Source of the DNA: Pseudomonadota bacterium | GTDB lineage: Bacteria > Pseudomonadota > Alphaproteobacteria > Sphingomonadales > Sphingomonadaceae | Reading direction: 5' to 3' | NCBI GenBank assembly: GCA_023387085.1 | Contig: JAEWIL010000102.1 | Coordinates: forward strand, 1-18,457 | DNA length: 18,457 nt | Shown here: positions 5,733 through 13,081 of the stretch, piece by piece | Layout: each line of letters begins with the position of its first letter | How positions within the stretch are numbered: position 1 is the first letter of the stretch | Position numbers and translations under genes: made by a program | Notes under the pieces: model-generated | The model's database searches: none | What the model was told of the DNA's origin: nothing | Seen by the model: the letters and a program-made list of their open reading frames with translations, nothing else

Positions 5733-7403
5733 ATGACCGAGACCAAAGACACGCGCCCGAATATTCTGCTCATTGTCGTCGACGACATGGGCTTCTCCGA
5801 CCTCGGCTCCTTCGGCAGCGAGATCGAGACGCCGCACCTCGATGCGATCGCGGCCGAGGGCGTGCGCCTCACCGACTTTCACTCGGCGCCCGCCTGTTCG
5901 CCGACGCGCGCGATGCTGCTGTCGGGGGTCGATCATCATATCGCCGGGATCGGATCGATGATCGAGACGGTGCGTCCCGACTTCGCGGGCGCGCCGGGCT
6001 ATGAAGGCTATCTCAACGACAGCGTCGCCGCCCTCCCCGAACTGCTGCAGGATGCGGGCTATCGCACAATCCTTTCGGGCAAATGGCATTTGGGGCACAC
6101 GCTCGACCGGGCCCCGCACACGCGCGGGTTCGAGCGCAGCTTCGCGCTGCTGCCCGGCGGCGCGGATCATTTCGGCGGCGGGCCGATCGACCGGGTGGCC
6201 TCGCGCGGTCCCATCTATGCAGAGGATGGAGAATGGGTGACCGAACTGCCGACACCCTTCTATTCGACCGACTATTTCACGACGCGGTTGATCGAGTTTT
6301 TCGGCGAGGCGGATGCCGCCGGCGACGATCGCCCCTTCTTTGCCTATCTTCCCTTCTCGGCGCCGCACTGGCCGCTCCAGGCGCTCGATGCCGATATCCA
6401 GAAATATCGCGGTGCTTACGATGACGGCCCCGACGTGCTGCGCCAGCGCCGGCTGAACCGGCTGAAGGAACTCGGGCTGGTCGCACCCGACACGACGATC
6501 GCGCCGGTCGTCGCCGAGGGAGAGCCCGAATGGGCCGACCAGACGGCGGAGCAGCGCGCGCACTCGGCGCGCACGATGGAAATCTATGCCGCGATGGTCG
6601 ACCGCATCGACCAGAATGTCGGGCGCGTCGTCGGGCATCTCAAACGCACGGGCCAGTACGACAATACGCTGGTGATCTTCCTTTCCGACAATGGCGCCGA
6701 AGGCGCGATCGTGGAGGCGATGCCGATCATGGGGCCGGTCTTTGCCAAGCTGATCGCCGAGCATTGCGACAACAGCCTCGACAATCTCGGCCGTCCGGGC
6801 TCCTACGCGTGGTACGGGCCGCGCTGGGCGCAGGCCGCGACCGCGCCCTCGCGCCTCGTCAAGACCTACACGACCGAGGGCGGTATCCGCGTGCCGACGA
6901 TCATCCGCGCACCGGGCGGTCAGCGCGCCGGCGAGATCTCCAATGTGTTCGGCACGGTGAAGGATGTGACGCCGACGCTGCTCGAAATCGCCGGCATCGA
7001 ACATCCCGGAACCAGCTATCGGGGCCGCGAGGTCGCCGCGCCATCCGGCCGCAGCTTCGCCGCGTGGCTCGACGGCGCCGAGGTCATCCACCCCGAGGGC
7101 ACGACGACCGGTTGGGAGCTGTTCGGACGCCGCGCGATCCGCAAGGACGAATGGAAAGCCGTCTATGTTCCGGGCGAGAATGGCCGCTCGCAATGGCAGC
7201 TTTATGACCTGTCCAAGGATCGCGGCGAGGTGCATGATCTGGCCGAAGCGCACCCCGACAAGCTCGCCGAACTGCTCGCACACTGGCGCGACTATGTTCG
7301 CGACAATGGCGTCATCGAGGAAGCGATCAGTTTCTTCGACAGCGACCCCGCCGCCTTCGAGGCGGGCTGGATCTCGGATCCGCGCGAGCGGGAGACCGCT
7401 TAG
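5733..7403 (+). CDS. atsA: Cytoplasmic arylsulfatase, AtsA type
   Basis: A 556-aa type I sulfatase that hydrolyses sulfate esters to free sulfate. The activation motif C-S-P-T-R begins at C55, which must be converted to formylglycine. Other active-site positions fit Pseudomonas AtsA closely: D17/D18 (VVDDMG), K117 and H119 (GKWHLG), H212 (SAPHWP), D319/N320 (SDNGAEG) and K377 (VKTYTTEGGIRVP). There is no signal peptide, so it acts in the cytoplasm on imported esters, in line with the adjacent importer. No formylglycine-generating enzyme or radical-SAM maturase is in the window. The ATG at 5733 follows AAGGA. It is the last gene of the main operon; a 77-bp gap separates it from the sulfite oxidase gene. 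Confidence 0.93.
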   Translation: MTETKDTRPNILLIVVDDMGFSDLGSFGSEIETPHLDAIAAEGVRLTDFHSAPACSPTRAMLLSGVDHHIAGIGSMIETVRPDFAGAPGYEGYLNDSVAALPELLQDAGYRTILSGKWHLGHTLDRAPHTRGFERSFALLPGGADHFGGGPIDRVASRGPIYAEDGEWVTELPTPFYSTDYFTTRLIEFFGEADAAGDDRPFFAYLPFSAPHWPLQALDADIQKYRGAYDDGPDVLRQRRLNRLKELGLVAPDTTIAPVVAEGEPEWADQTAEQRAHSARTMEIYAAMVDRIDQNVGRVVGHLKRTGQYDNTLVIFLSDNGAEGAIVEAMPIMGPVFAKLIAEHCDNSLDNLGRPGSYAWYGPRWAQAATAPSRLVKTYTTEGGIRVPTIIRAPGGQRAGEISNVFGTVKDVTPTLLEIAGIEHPGTSYRGREVAAPSGRSFAAWLDGAEVIHPEGTTTGWELFGRRAIRKDEWKAVYVPGENGRSQWQLYDLSKDRGEVHDLAEAHPDKLAELLAHWRDYVRDNGVIEEAISFFDSDPAAFEAGWISDPRERETA

Positions 7404-7480
7404 CCAGGAATGGGCCCGATAAAGCCAGGGACTTGCGTCGACAGGTTGACAGACAGGGCGTGGGTAAAGACAAGGCAGCG

Positions 7481-8656
7481 ATGATTTCTCGACGCACCTT
7501 GCTCGCCGGAGGCGCAGGCGCCGCCCTCGCGCTTCCGGTCCTTGCGAAGGATATGGTCGACCTGCGACTGCCGGGAGGCCCGAGCCTTCGTCCGCTCGGC
7601 CCGGCCTTTCCCGGCAAGGGCGAGATGATCGTCCAGCGCGTCCACCCGCCCCTCCTCGAAACCCCTTTCGCGGTTTTCGACAGGGGCGTGATCACGCCGA
7701 ACGACCAATTCTACGTGCGCTGGCACTATCCGATGCCGACCGAAATCAAGGTGGCCGATTTTCGGCTGCAGCTTCGCGGGGCGGTGAAAACGCCCTTGTC
7801 GCTGGCGCTGGAAGAGGTGGTGAAGAGCGGCGAAGTCATCGAGCTCGCAGCGGTCAACCAGTGCGCCGGGAACGGACGCGGCCAGTTCACCCCCCGTATT
7901 CCGGGCGCGCAATGGGGGCCGGGCGCGATGGGTAACGCCAAATGGCGCGGCGTCAGGCTCCGCGACCTGCTCGACAAGGCCGGCGTGAACGCCGACGCGA
8001 AATTCGTTCGCTTCGGCGGGCTCGACGAGCCGCCGGTTCCCGAGGCTCCCGCCTATCGTAAATCGATTCCGATCGATGTCGCACGCCGCGACGATGTGAT
8101 GATCGCTTTTGCGATGAATGGCGAGGCGCTGCCGCTGCTGAACGGCTATCCGCTGCGCCTGATCGTACCGGGCTGGTACGCGACCTATTGGGTCAAGATG
8201 CTGAGCGACATCGAGGTGCTGACGAGCGAGGACGAGGGCTTCTGGATGGCAAAGGCCTATCGCATGCCGACCATCGCCGTGAAGCCCGGCGACAAGGATT
8301 TTCCGACAGCGCCGATCGGCCCGATGGTGCCGCGCGCGTGGATCACCAGCCATGCCGACGGTGACAGGATCGCTGCGGGAAAACCCGTCGAGCTGCGCGG
8401 AATCGCGATGGGCGGCGACTGCGGCGTCGCGAAAGTCGAGGTGCTGGTCGGCGACAAGGTTTTGCCCGCCACGCTTGGGCCGGACGAGGGGCAATATGGC
8501 TTTCGCCGCTGGTCGCTAACCATGCCCGACGCCGTCGGCCCGATCGGACCGCGCTGCACCAACGCAAAGTCCGTCAGCCAGCCGATGGAGCACGGCTGGA
8601 ACCCGAATGGCTATGCCCGCGACGGCGTCGAATTCATCTCGTTGGTGCAGGCATGA
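7481..8656 (+). CDS. Tat-exported molybdopterin sulfite oxidase (SorA-like)
   Basis: A 391-aa member of the sulfite oxidase/SorA molybdenum family, which oxidises sulfite to sulfate and passes electrons to a cytochrome c. The N-terminus is a twin-arginine signal (SRRTLLAGG, residues 3-11) followed by a hydrophobic stretch ending near LAK, so it folds in the cytoplasm and is exported. The molybdenum-ligating cysteine is probably C128 in AAVNQCAGNGRG. A C-terminal Ig-like dimerisation domain spans about 290-390. The ATG at 7481 puts the Tat motif at the right distance and has AAGG upstream; a longer frame from a TTG at 7433 is unlikely. It is coupled to the cytochrome gene by ATGA. It would remove sulfite released by the dioxygenases. 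Confidence 0.88.
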   Translation: MISRRTLLAGGAGAALALPVLAKDMVDLRLPGGPSLRPLGPAFPGKGEMIVQRVHPPLLETPFAVFDRGVITPNDQFYVRWHYPMPTEIKVADFRLQLRGAVKTPLSLALEEVVKSGEVIELAAVNQCAGNGRGQFTPRIPGAQWGPGAMGNAKWRGVRLRDLLDKAGVNADAKFVRFGGLDEPPVPEAPAYRKSIPIDVARRDDVMIAFAMNGEALPLLNGYPLRLIVPGWYATYWVKMLSDIEVLTSEDEGFWMAKAYRMPTIAVKPGDKDFPTAPIGPMVPRAWITSHADGDRIAAGKPVELRGIAMGGDCGVAKVEVLVGDKVLPATLGPDEGQYGFRRWSLTMPDAVGPIGPRCTNAKSVSQPMEHGWNPNGYARDGVEFISLVQA

Positions 8657-8973
8657 GGCGGCTCTTCGCGGCGCTGCTGCCATTCGCCCTCGCAGCCTGC
8701 CAGTCGGGCGAGACCGTCGAATTTGCCGACGCTTCGATCACGCTGCCCGAAGACGATGTCGCTTTCCCGGTGCGCGCCGGATCGGACGCGATGATCCGCA
8801 ATTGCTCGGCCTGCCATTCGCCCTCGATGGTCCTCGACCAGCCCAAGCTGAAGCCCGAACAATGGACGGCTATCATCAAGAAGATGAAGGACGTCTACAA
8901 GGCCCCGGTCAATCCGGCCGACGAGCCCGCGATCCAATCCTATCTGGAGGCCACCAGCGCAGCGCTGCCGTGA
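8653..8973 (+). CDS. Lipoprotein c-type cytochrome (SorB-like)
   Basis: A 106-aa small cytochrome and probable electron acceptor of the preceding sulfite oxidase. A lipoprotein signal ends at the lipobox LAAC with C16. One haem-binding motif, CSACH, occupies 51-55, and M79 (KKMKDVY) is a plausible distal axial ligand. The length suits a single-haem class I domain. It starts inside the end of the oxidase gene (ATGA overlap), as expected for a SorAB pair, though here the cytochrome appears lipid-anchored. It is the last gene before the element boundary. Confidence 0.87.
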   Translation: MRRLFAALLPFALAACQSGETVEFADASITLPEDDVAFPVRAGSDAMIRNCSACHSPSMVLDQPKLKPEQWTAIIKKMKDVYKAPVNPADEPAIQSYLEATSAALP

Positions 8974-9107
8974 CTTCGGCCATCGAGGGAGAGGCCGCAC
9001 GCGAAGCGGGTGCGACGTCATGGGACGACCCGCCATCATGGCTTCCGCTTTGTATGGAATGGTTGGGGAGGTCCCGATCTCTCACGGTTCCGCTTGGAAC
9101 ACCGGCC

Positions 9108-9132
9108 TGGCAGGGGCAGCAGGATTCGAACA
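9108..9132 (-). other. tRNA 3'-end fragment, probable att site of an integrative element
   Basis: On the minus strand this reads as the end of a tRNA: T-loop GTTCGAATC, 3' T-stem half CCTGC, acceptor half TGCCCCT, discriminator G and encoded CCA. The bases upstream (GCTCAAAT) cannot supply the 5' T-stem half or the rest of the tRNA, so this is a remnant, not a gene. This is what integration at a tRNA 3' end leaves at the far boundary. The intact tRNA should begin AGGGGCA and lie past the right edge in the same orientation. The acceptor and G discriminator would suit tRNA-Trp, but identity is not certain. Confidence 0.75.
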
Positions 9133-9135
9133 TTT

Positions 9136-9162
9136 GAGCTAACTATTTGATTTCACTAGCTC
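9136..9162. repeat. Inverted repeat beside the att site
   Basis: GAGCTA (9136-9141) and TAGCTC (9157-9162) face each other across a 15-bp AT-rich spacer, only 4 bp inside the tRNA fragment. The position suits a recombinase or accessory-factor arm site. A six-base arm is short enough to occur by chance. Confidence 0.35.
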
Positions 9163-9238
9163 CAAAACTCAAAAAACGCCGTCCTACCAACAAAATTACC
9201 ACCGGTTACTTGGGCTGTAGCGGGCCTTAACGGGACGA

Positions 9239-9259
9239 TTTGATCCATTTTCGATCAAA
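9239..9259. repeat. Inverted repeat TTTGATC/GATCAAA near the element end
   Basis: Two 7-bp arms, TTTGATC (9239-9245) and GATCAAA (9253-9259), flank the 7-bp spacer CATTTTC. It lies in the AT-rich strip between the att fragment and the first element gene. It may be an operator or arm-type site; on the minus strand no T-run follows, so it is not a convincing terminator. Confidence 0.4.
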
Positions 9260-9397
9260 CGACTGTGTGATGCGGCGAGCCGTTTCAATACGCCCGGACG
9301 CTGACAGCGTCTGCGAGAGACCGTGTCTGCGAAATCTAATCGGAGGTGTTCGAAGTGGGTTCAGCCCGAACACAAACGAGGACGCTGATCTTATGTC

Positions 9398-9838
9398 TCA
9401 GTACGAGAGTTGCCTGCCGGATATGTGGGCTCCGGTAGGGGGCCTTTCGAGGGTAACCCAGCCGGTCGGCTGCTCAGGCCCATCCTGCCAGACGCCGTCG
9501 ATCAGTTCACCCACGTCAAAATCATAGACTTCGTCGTGATGCCAGATCAGAACCAGCGTTTCGCCGTCCCGGGCTCTGGAGATGGGATTGCAGTATCTCA
9601 GGTCAGGCTCGCTCATCCAAAAGTCAGGTTGGGGCCCCGGGCCGTCTATCCATTGCCCCGCGTGAAGCTTCCCGGCAGAGATCAAAAAGTCGAATTCATC
9701 GTCCCCCTCGCTCCAGCCCAGCAAAATATGCTCGTCACTTGGTGCCGTGCTGATGGGCTGCCATGTGGGTGGCCGATAACGCGGCGTGTCATACTCTTCC
9801 ATCGTGAACCAGCGACGAAGGTTTCCGAGCAAACCCAT
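9398..9838 (-). CDS. Hypothetical DUF551-like protein with internal repeat
   Basis: A 146-aa acidic, tryptophan-rich protein with no signal peptide or membrane segment. The ATG at 9838-9836 is chosen because AAAGGAC lies at good distance upstream; the frame remains open further upstream without a better start. Residues 26-40 (WQPISTAPSDEHILL) and the closing GWVTLERPP resemble the short DUF551-type domain of phage and mobile-element proteins. The core seems internally duplicated: a stretch around 37-74 (ILLGW, DEFDF, GQWIDGP, PDFW) is echoed around 96-131 (LVLIW, YDFDV, GVWQDGP, TGWVTL). Function is unknown. It is the outermost gene of the element, 79 bp after the AlpA gene, a typical cargo position. 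Confidence 0.7.
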   Translation of the reverse strand: MGLLGNLRRWFTMEEYDTPRYRPPTWQPISTAPSDEHILLGWSEGDDEFDFLISAGKLHAGQWIDGPGPQPDFWMSEPDLRYCNPISRARDGETLVLIWHHDEVYDFDVGELIDGVWQDGPEQPTGWVTLERPPTGAHISGRQLSY

Positions 9839-9917
9839 TGATTGTCCTTTCAGATCGTGGCGGCGAATGCGCCAGCGCGGCGCCGGACCCGGCACCACGC
9901 CATTGTCGATTCTTCTG

Positions 9918-10109
9918 TCAGGACCGGTACGCGACCGGATCCTCCATCCAGGTCTCGACCGCGGACGCCCGCCAACCTGAACCCTTCTGGCTGATCCGGA
10001 CCTGGTGCGGAAATGTTCCTTCTGCGATCTTGCGGTAGAGCGTCGTTCTCGAGAGCCCTGTCCGATACAGCACGTCGCTCAACCTCAGTATTCGTTCTCC
10101 TTTGGACAT
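9918..10109 (-). CDS. AlpA-family DNA-binding regulator
   Basis: A 63-aa protein that is almost entirely one winged helix-turn-helix of the AlpA/MerR-like type. The pattern ILRLSDVLYRTGLSRTTLYRKIAEGTFPHQVRI is the standard AlpA opening, with the recognition helix at about 19-28, followed by GWRASAVETWMED. Family members regulate integrase or excisionase genes in prophages and conjugative elements. The ATG (10109-10107) overlaps the stop of the DUF2274 gene (TGATG), so it is co-transcribed with the end of the trb operon. Its target is unknown; the inverted repeats at 9136-9259 are candidates. Confidence 0.88.
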   Translation of the reverse strand: MSKGERILRLSDVLYRTGLSRTTLYRKIAEGTFPHQVRISQKGSGWRASAVETWMEDPVAYRS

Positions 10110-10330
10110 CAGCTTCGCCTCCGCATCTTCGAAAATTCCCTGTCGCCGGCCATGAAGCGTTCGACCATCGGCACGATCAGGCGCTCCGGCGGCATCGGTT
10201 CGGCAAGGCCGTTCGCTGCCGCGTGCACACGGGCATAATCGGTCAGCTCCCGGATGAGCGGCCCTGGCACATCTATGCTGAGCTTGACGGGCTTTTCGTC
10301 GATCAGCGGCCCGAGGCGGAGCTTGCTCAC
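10109..10330 (-). CDS. DUF2274 protein of the conjugation module
   Basis: A 73-aa protein of the DUF2274 type, a small family regularly found directly after trbI in integrative conjugative elements. Typical features are the start SKLRLGPLIDEKPVKL, a central helix (RELTDYARVHAAANG) and PPERLIVPMVERFMAGDREF near the end, with a basic tail. It may have a ribbon-helix-helix-like fold and bind DNA, which is unproven. Translation begins at GTG 10330-10328, overlapping the TGA of trbI (GTGA). Its stop overlaps the alpA-like start. Confidence 0.85.
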   Translation of the reverse strand: MSKLRLGPLIDEKPVKLSIDVPGPLIRELTDYARVHAAANGLAEPMPPERLIVPMVERFMAGDREFSKMRRRS

Positions 10331-11553
10331 AGCCTTACCTTCGCATTCGCCGGCGCAACGATAATATCCCGCGTCACCAGCACGCGCAGACGCGCGCCCT
10401 CCCGAATACGAATCGTGGGCAGAACGCCGAGCTCGCGCTCGACGATCTGGCGACCTGTTTCATGCGCCGTGTCATGCGCACCGCCTCGTAGCGCCCGCGC
10501 GAGGCGGTCTTCGGAATTACTGGCGAGTTCCGTCCCGAAACCGAGAAGGGTGGAGATTGGCGCAGCACGGATCATGTTGCCGAAATGATAGTCCGTCCTG
10601 TCCTTGAGGCCTGCGGCTCCCGAGGCGTCGCCTCCCGGCAGCCTGCCGAGCGAAATCGATCGCCCGTCCGAGAAGATGAGGCGATCCCAAGCCACCAGCA
10701 CGCGCTTCTGGCCCGCGGTGATCTCGCTATCATATTCGCCGACCAGCCGGGCGCCCTGCGGAATTAGCAAGAACCGGCCGGTCGGGCTGTCGTAGACATT
10801 CTCGGTCACCTGCGCCGTGACCTGGCCTGGCAGGTCGGAATCGATCGCGGTGATGAGCGCGGCCGGGATGATGCTGCCAGCCTGCAATATCCGCGCTGAA
10901 CTCGCCTCGCGGATGCGCTCCGCACTCTCCGCGCCGCGCCTTCCGCTCTCTGCCAGAAAGGCACGGCGCGATGCGGCAGCGGATCCATCTGCGGACTGAG
11001 GCTCTCTTCCCGCAGCCGCAGGCGCTGCCAGCACCGGCGCAGTTCCATCAACGGTGGTAGTTCCGCTACCTAGGAAAAGCCTGCTGGCCCTCGCGCTATC
11101 GCTCTCTTGTTCGGCGCGCTGGCGAGCCTGTTCGGCGGGGTCGGGCTGGCTTGACGGCGGCGGAGCCATATTCGGCACCTGAACCACCTCCCCGTTTGCC
11201 TGTGCCGAGACGATCGGGCGGCCGAGATCGCCGGGGAGCGGCGGTCCGAGTTTCGGGATCGAACCGTAGTCCGCGGGCGCGCCTGTCACCGTTTCGGAGC
11301 GGTTTCGGCCGTCGGCACGGTACAGATTTTCGGGGTCTTTGGGCGCGACAGGCTGGAGCGCGTAGAGAAGCGCCCCGCCGATGCCGACGCCAGCGACCGC
11401 ACCGATCGAGGCCAAGGCTTTGCGCGAGAGCCGCATGACCCGCGGCGGCTCCGCTCCAAGCCGGAAGCCCTCGGGGCGCTCCGGCGCGATGGGTACCGGG
11501 TCGAAGGCCTCGGCGTCCGTGGTCGGCGGCTCGCTATTGTCGGGGGCGCTCAC
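10327..11553 (-). CDS. trbI: Conjugal transfer protein TrbI (VirB10-like)
   Basis: A 408-aa bitopic inner-membrane protein that spans the periplasm to the outer-membrane ring of the mating channel. Order: cytoplasmic N-terminus (about 1-45), one membrane helix (about 47-66, ALASIGAVAGVGIGGALLYAL), a long Pro/Gln/Ala-rich periplasmic linker (about 70-205), and the VirB10/TrbI beta-barrel domain (about 215-405). That domain includes LQAGSIIPAALITAIDSDLPGQ and RFLLIPQGARLVGEYDS. Length matches TrbI. The start is GTG at 11553-11551, overlapping the trbG stop (GTGA). It works with TrbG and TrbF as the core complex. Confidence 0.93.
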   Translation of the reverse strand: MSAPDNSEPPTTDAEAFDPVPIAPERPEGFRLGAEPPRVMRLSRKALASIGAVAGVGIGGALLYALQPVAPKDPENLYRADGRNRSETVTGAPADYGSIPKLGPPLPGDLGRPIVSAQANGEVVQVPNMAPPPSSQPDPAEQARQRAEQESDSARASRLFLGSGTTTVDGTAPVLAAPAAAGREPQSADGSAAASRRAFLAESGRRGAESAERIREASSARILQAGSIIPAALITAIDSDLPGQVTAQVTENVYDSPTGRFLLIPQGARLVGEYDSEITAGQKRVLVAWDRLIFSDGRSISLGRLPGGDASGAAGLKDRTDYHFGNMIRAAPISTLLGFGTELASNSEDRLARALRGGAHDTAHETGRQIVERELGVLPTIRIREGARLRVLVTRDIIVAPANAKVRL

Positions 11554-12395
11554 GACCGCCCCCGCCCGCGCGCAGCCTGGCGCTCGATCCTGATCTCCCG
11601 GGCCGCCTTGCCGATGCCGAGCCGGAGAACCGCGCGGTCGATAAGCCGATCGACGAGTAGATAGCGGCCATGAACCCGAAAGTTCAGCAGTTCCGCTTCC
11701 CCCTTCTCGCCCAGCGCGAAGATCGGCGGCATCTCGTCCGACGCGATGCCTTCCTCGAACTCGATAAATGTCTGGCGCCCGTCATCGAAGACGCGAATCG
11801 GGCGCCACGCGACCTTGTCACCCGAGACGCGGTAGCGGAAGTTGAGCGCAACGAGGTCGGTACCCGCAGCTACCGGCGCGGCCGCGGCGCGCTCGGCTTC
11901 GGCGGTCCGGAGCGCGATCAGCTCGTCTGCGGGATAGGTCCACGAAACCGAAGCCATGTAAGTCGCGGCAGTTGCGCGCAATTCGACGTGATAGGTGCGA
12001 CGATCGGTGTTGATGACGAGATTCGTGGAAATGTCGGGCCGGGTTGGCTTCACCAGGATGTGAACACGGCGCGAGCCTCCGGTCCCGCTGAGCGTATCAC
12101 CGATGATCCAGCGCACCGTGTCGCCGGCTGCGACCGGTCCCGGCCCGACGAGCGTCTCGCCTTCCTGCAGCACGATGTCGGTTACCTGACCCGGCGCGGA
12201 ATAGATCTGATAAAGCGCACCGTCAGCCCAGGCATATTGCTGGATCGCGTTGCGGTAGCTCTGCCGGTCAGGCTGCACCCGGGCCTCGGCATTGGCGCGC
12301 CCTACCCGGAGCTTGGGATCGGCGGGCTCGGCAGAGACGGAAGACGCCAGCAGCAGCGGCAGTCCGGCGAGCAGGAGGACGGGATCGCGCTTCAT
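11550..12395 (-). CDS. trbG: Conjugal transfer protein TrbG (VirB9-like)
   Basis: A 281-aa exported protein of the outer-membrane core complex. A signal peptide (MKRDPVLLLAGLPLLLASSVSAEP) is cleaved around residue 22. The VirB9-type beta domains follow, with IYSAPGQVTDIVLQEGETL and VHILVKPTRPDISTNLVINTDRRTYHVEL, and a C-terminal lobe ending in a basic tail. The ATG at 12395-12393 overlaps the trbF stop (ATGA). A longer in-frame start to 12557 would place the signal peptide internally and is rejected. Confidence 0.92.
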   Translation of the reverse strand: MKRDPVLLLAGLPLLLASSVSAEPADPKLRVGRANAEARVQPDRQSYRNAIQQYAWADGALYQIYSAPGQVTDIVLQEGETLVGPGPVAAGDTVRWIIGDTLSGTGGSRRVHILVKPTRPDISTNLVINTDRRTYHVELRATAATYMASVSWTYPADELIALRTAEAERAAAAPVAAGTDLVALNFRYRVSGDKVAWRPIRVFDDGRQTFIEFEEGIASDEMPPIFALGEKGEAELLNFRVHGRYLLVDRLIDRAVLRLGIGKAAREIRIERQAARGRGRS

Positions 12396-13075
12396 TGGTT
12401 GAGTTCCTTTGACCATGAAATTGCCGTGACAAAGAGCCCGAGCGGATTTTTCCGGAGCGCGTCGGGCGTGCGCGGCGGTTGGATTCGGACAGTGAGAATT
12501 GCGGACCAGCGCGATTTCTCGATCAGGCTGCCGTCCTGGTAACGGCGCTCGCTCCAAGCGATGCGGAAGCTGTCCCTCGATGCGCGAATGACGCTCGAGA
12601 CGTCGACGGCCACCTGGAATTTTCCGACCTCGGCGAACGGGTCGTGGTTCCGCGCATAATCGTTGAGCGCCTGGGCGCCGGTCTCCCCGGCGAAATCATA
12701 GGCCGACAGCCAGTCCTCGCGCAGCACCACGGGATCCGCGGGGATCGATCGCACATGCTCGATGAAGCGCGCGAGGTGAAACGCGACCTGCGGATCGGTC
12801 GGGCTGTAGTCGGCATTCGCAGGCGCCACCGCCCTCGCCTCGCCGAGCTTGTCGACCTCGACGACCCAGGGCGTGATCGTGCCCCTCGCCGATTGCCAGA
12901 CCAGGCCGCCTGCGAGCCCCCCCGAGAGTGCCAGGCATCCGAAGAAGGCAAGCCGCCAGTTCTTCGCCTGGACCCGGGCGGAGCCGATACGGTCGTCCCA
13001 TATCTGCTGCGCCCGTTGGTACGGCGTCACCGGGACGGGCGATTGCCCGTAACGGATCGTGGATCGTCGGAACAT
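12392..13075 (-). CDS. trbF: Conjugal transfer protein TrbF (VirB8-like)
   Basis: A 227-aa bitopic inner-membrane protein that nucleates the mating-pair apparatus. A cytoplasmic N-terminus (about 1-42, with TPYQRAQQIWDDRIGSARVQAKNWR) precedes one membrane helix (about 43-62) and a periplasmic VirB8-like domain (about 68-225). PWVVEVDKLGEA and SRWSAILTVRIQPP are typical of the family. It starts 6 bp after trbL ends and overlaps trbG at its own stop. Confidence 0.92.
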   Translation of the reverse strand: MFRRSTIRYGQSPVPVTPYQRAQQIWDDRIGSARVQAKNWRLAFFGCLALSGGLAGGLVWQSARGTITPWVVEVDKLGEARAVAPANADYSPTDPQVAFHLARFIEHVRSIPADPVVLREDWLSAYDFAGETGAQALNDYARNHDPFAEVGKFQVAVDVSSVIRASRDSFRIAWSERRYQDGSLIEKSRWSAILTVRIQPPRTPDALRKNPLGLFVTAISWSKELNQ

Positions 13076-13081
13076 GAATCC

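Larger units (their letters stand above)
8974..9397. other. Gene-free junction between chromosome and element
   Basis: No protein gene is supported in these 424 bp. At 8977-8997 is a weak CGGCC/GGCCG hairpin without a T-run, a poor terminator candidate for the sulfur genes. The tRNA 3'-end fragment sits at 9108-9132. Beyond it, to about 9260, the DNA is clearly richer in A+T than its surroundings. It holds two inverted repeats: GAGCTA/TAGCTC (9136-9162, 15-bp spacer) and TTTGATC/GATCAAA (9239-9259, 7-bp spacer). Such repeats near an attachment site may bind integrase or excisionase, which is inference. Confidence 0.6.

Noticed and set aside
5223..7283. 686-codon open frame on the minus strand opposite the sulfatase and second dioxygenase
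   Set aside because: It is the antisense shadow of well-conserved genes; its product is Arg/Gly/Asp-rich with no domain, signal or SD, as usual in GC-rich DNA.
7404..7480. Promoter or terminator between the sulfatase and the sulfite oxidase genes
   Set aside because: A TTGACA at 7446 has no acceptable -10 at 16-18 nt, and the GCCAGG copies are direct, not inverted, so no hairpin forms. The gap may simply be read through.
9108..9160. Intact tRNA gene
   Set aside because: Only the T-loop, 3' T-stem half and acceptor tail are present; the upstream bases do not form the T-stem, anticodon arm or 5' acceptor.
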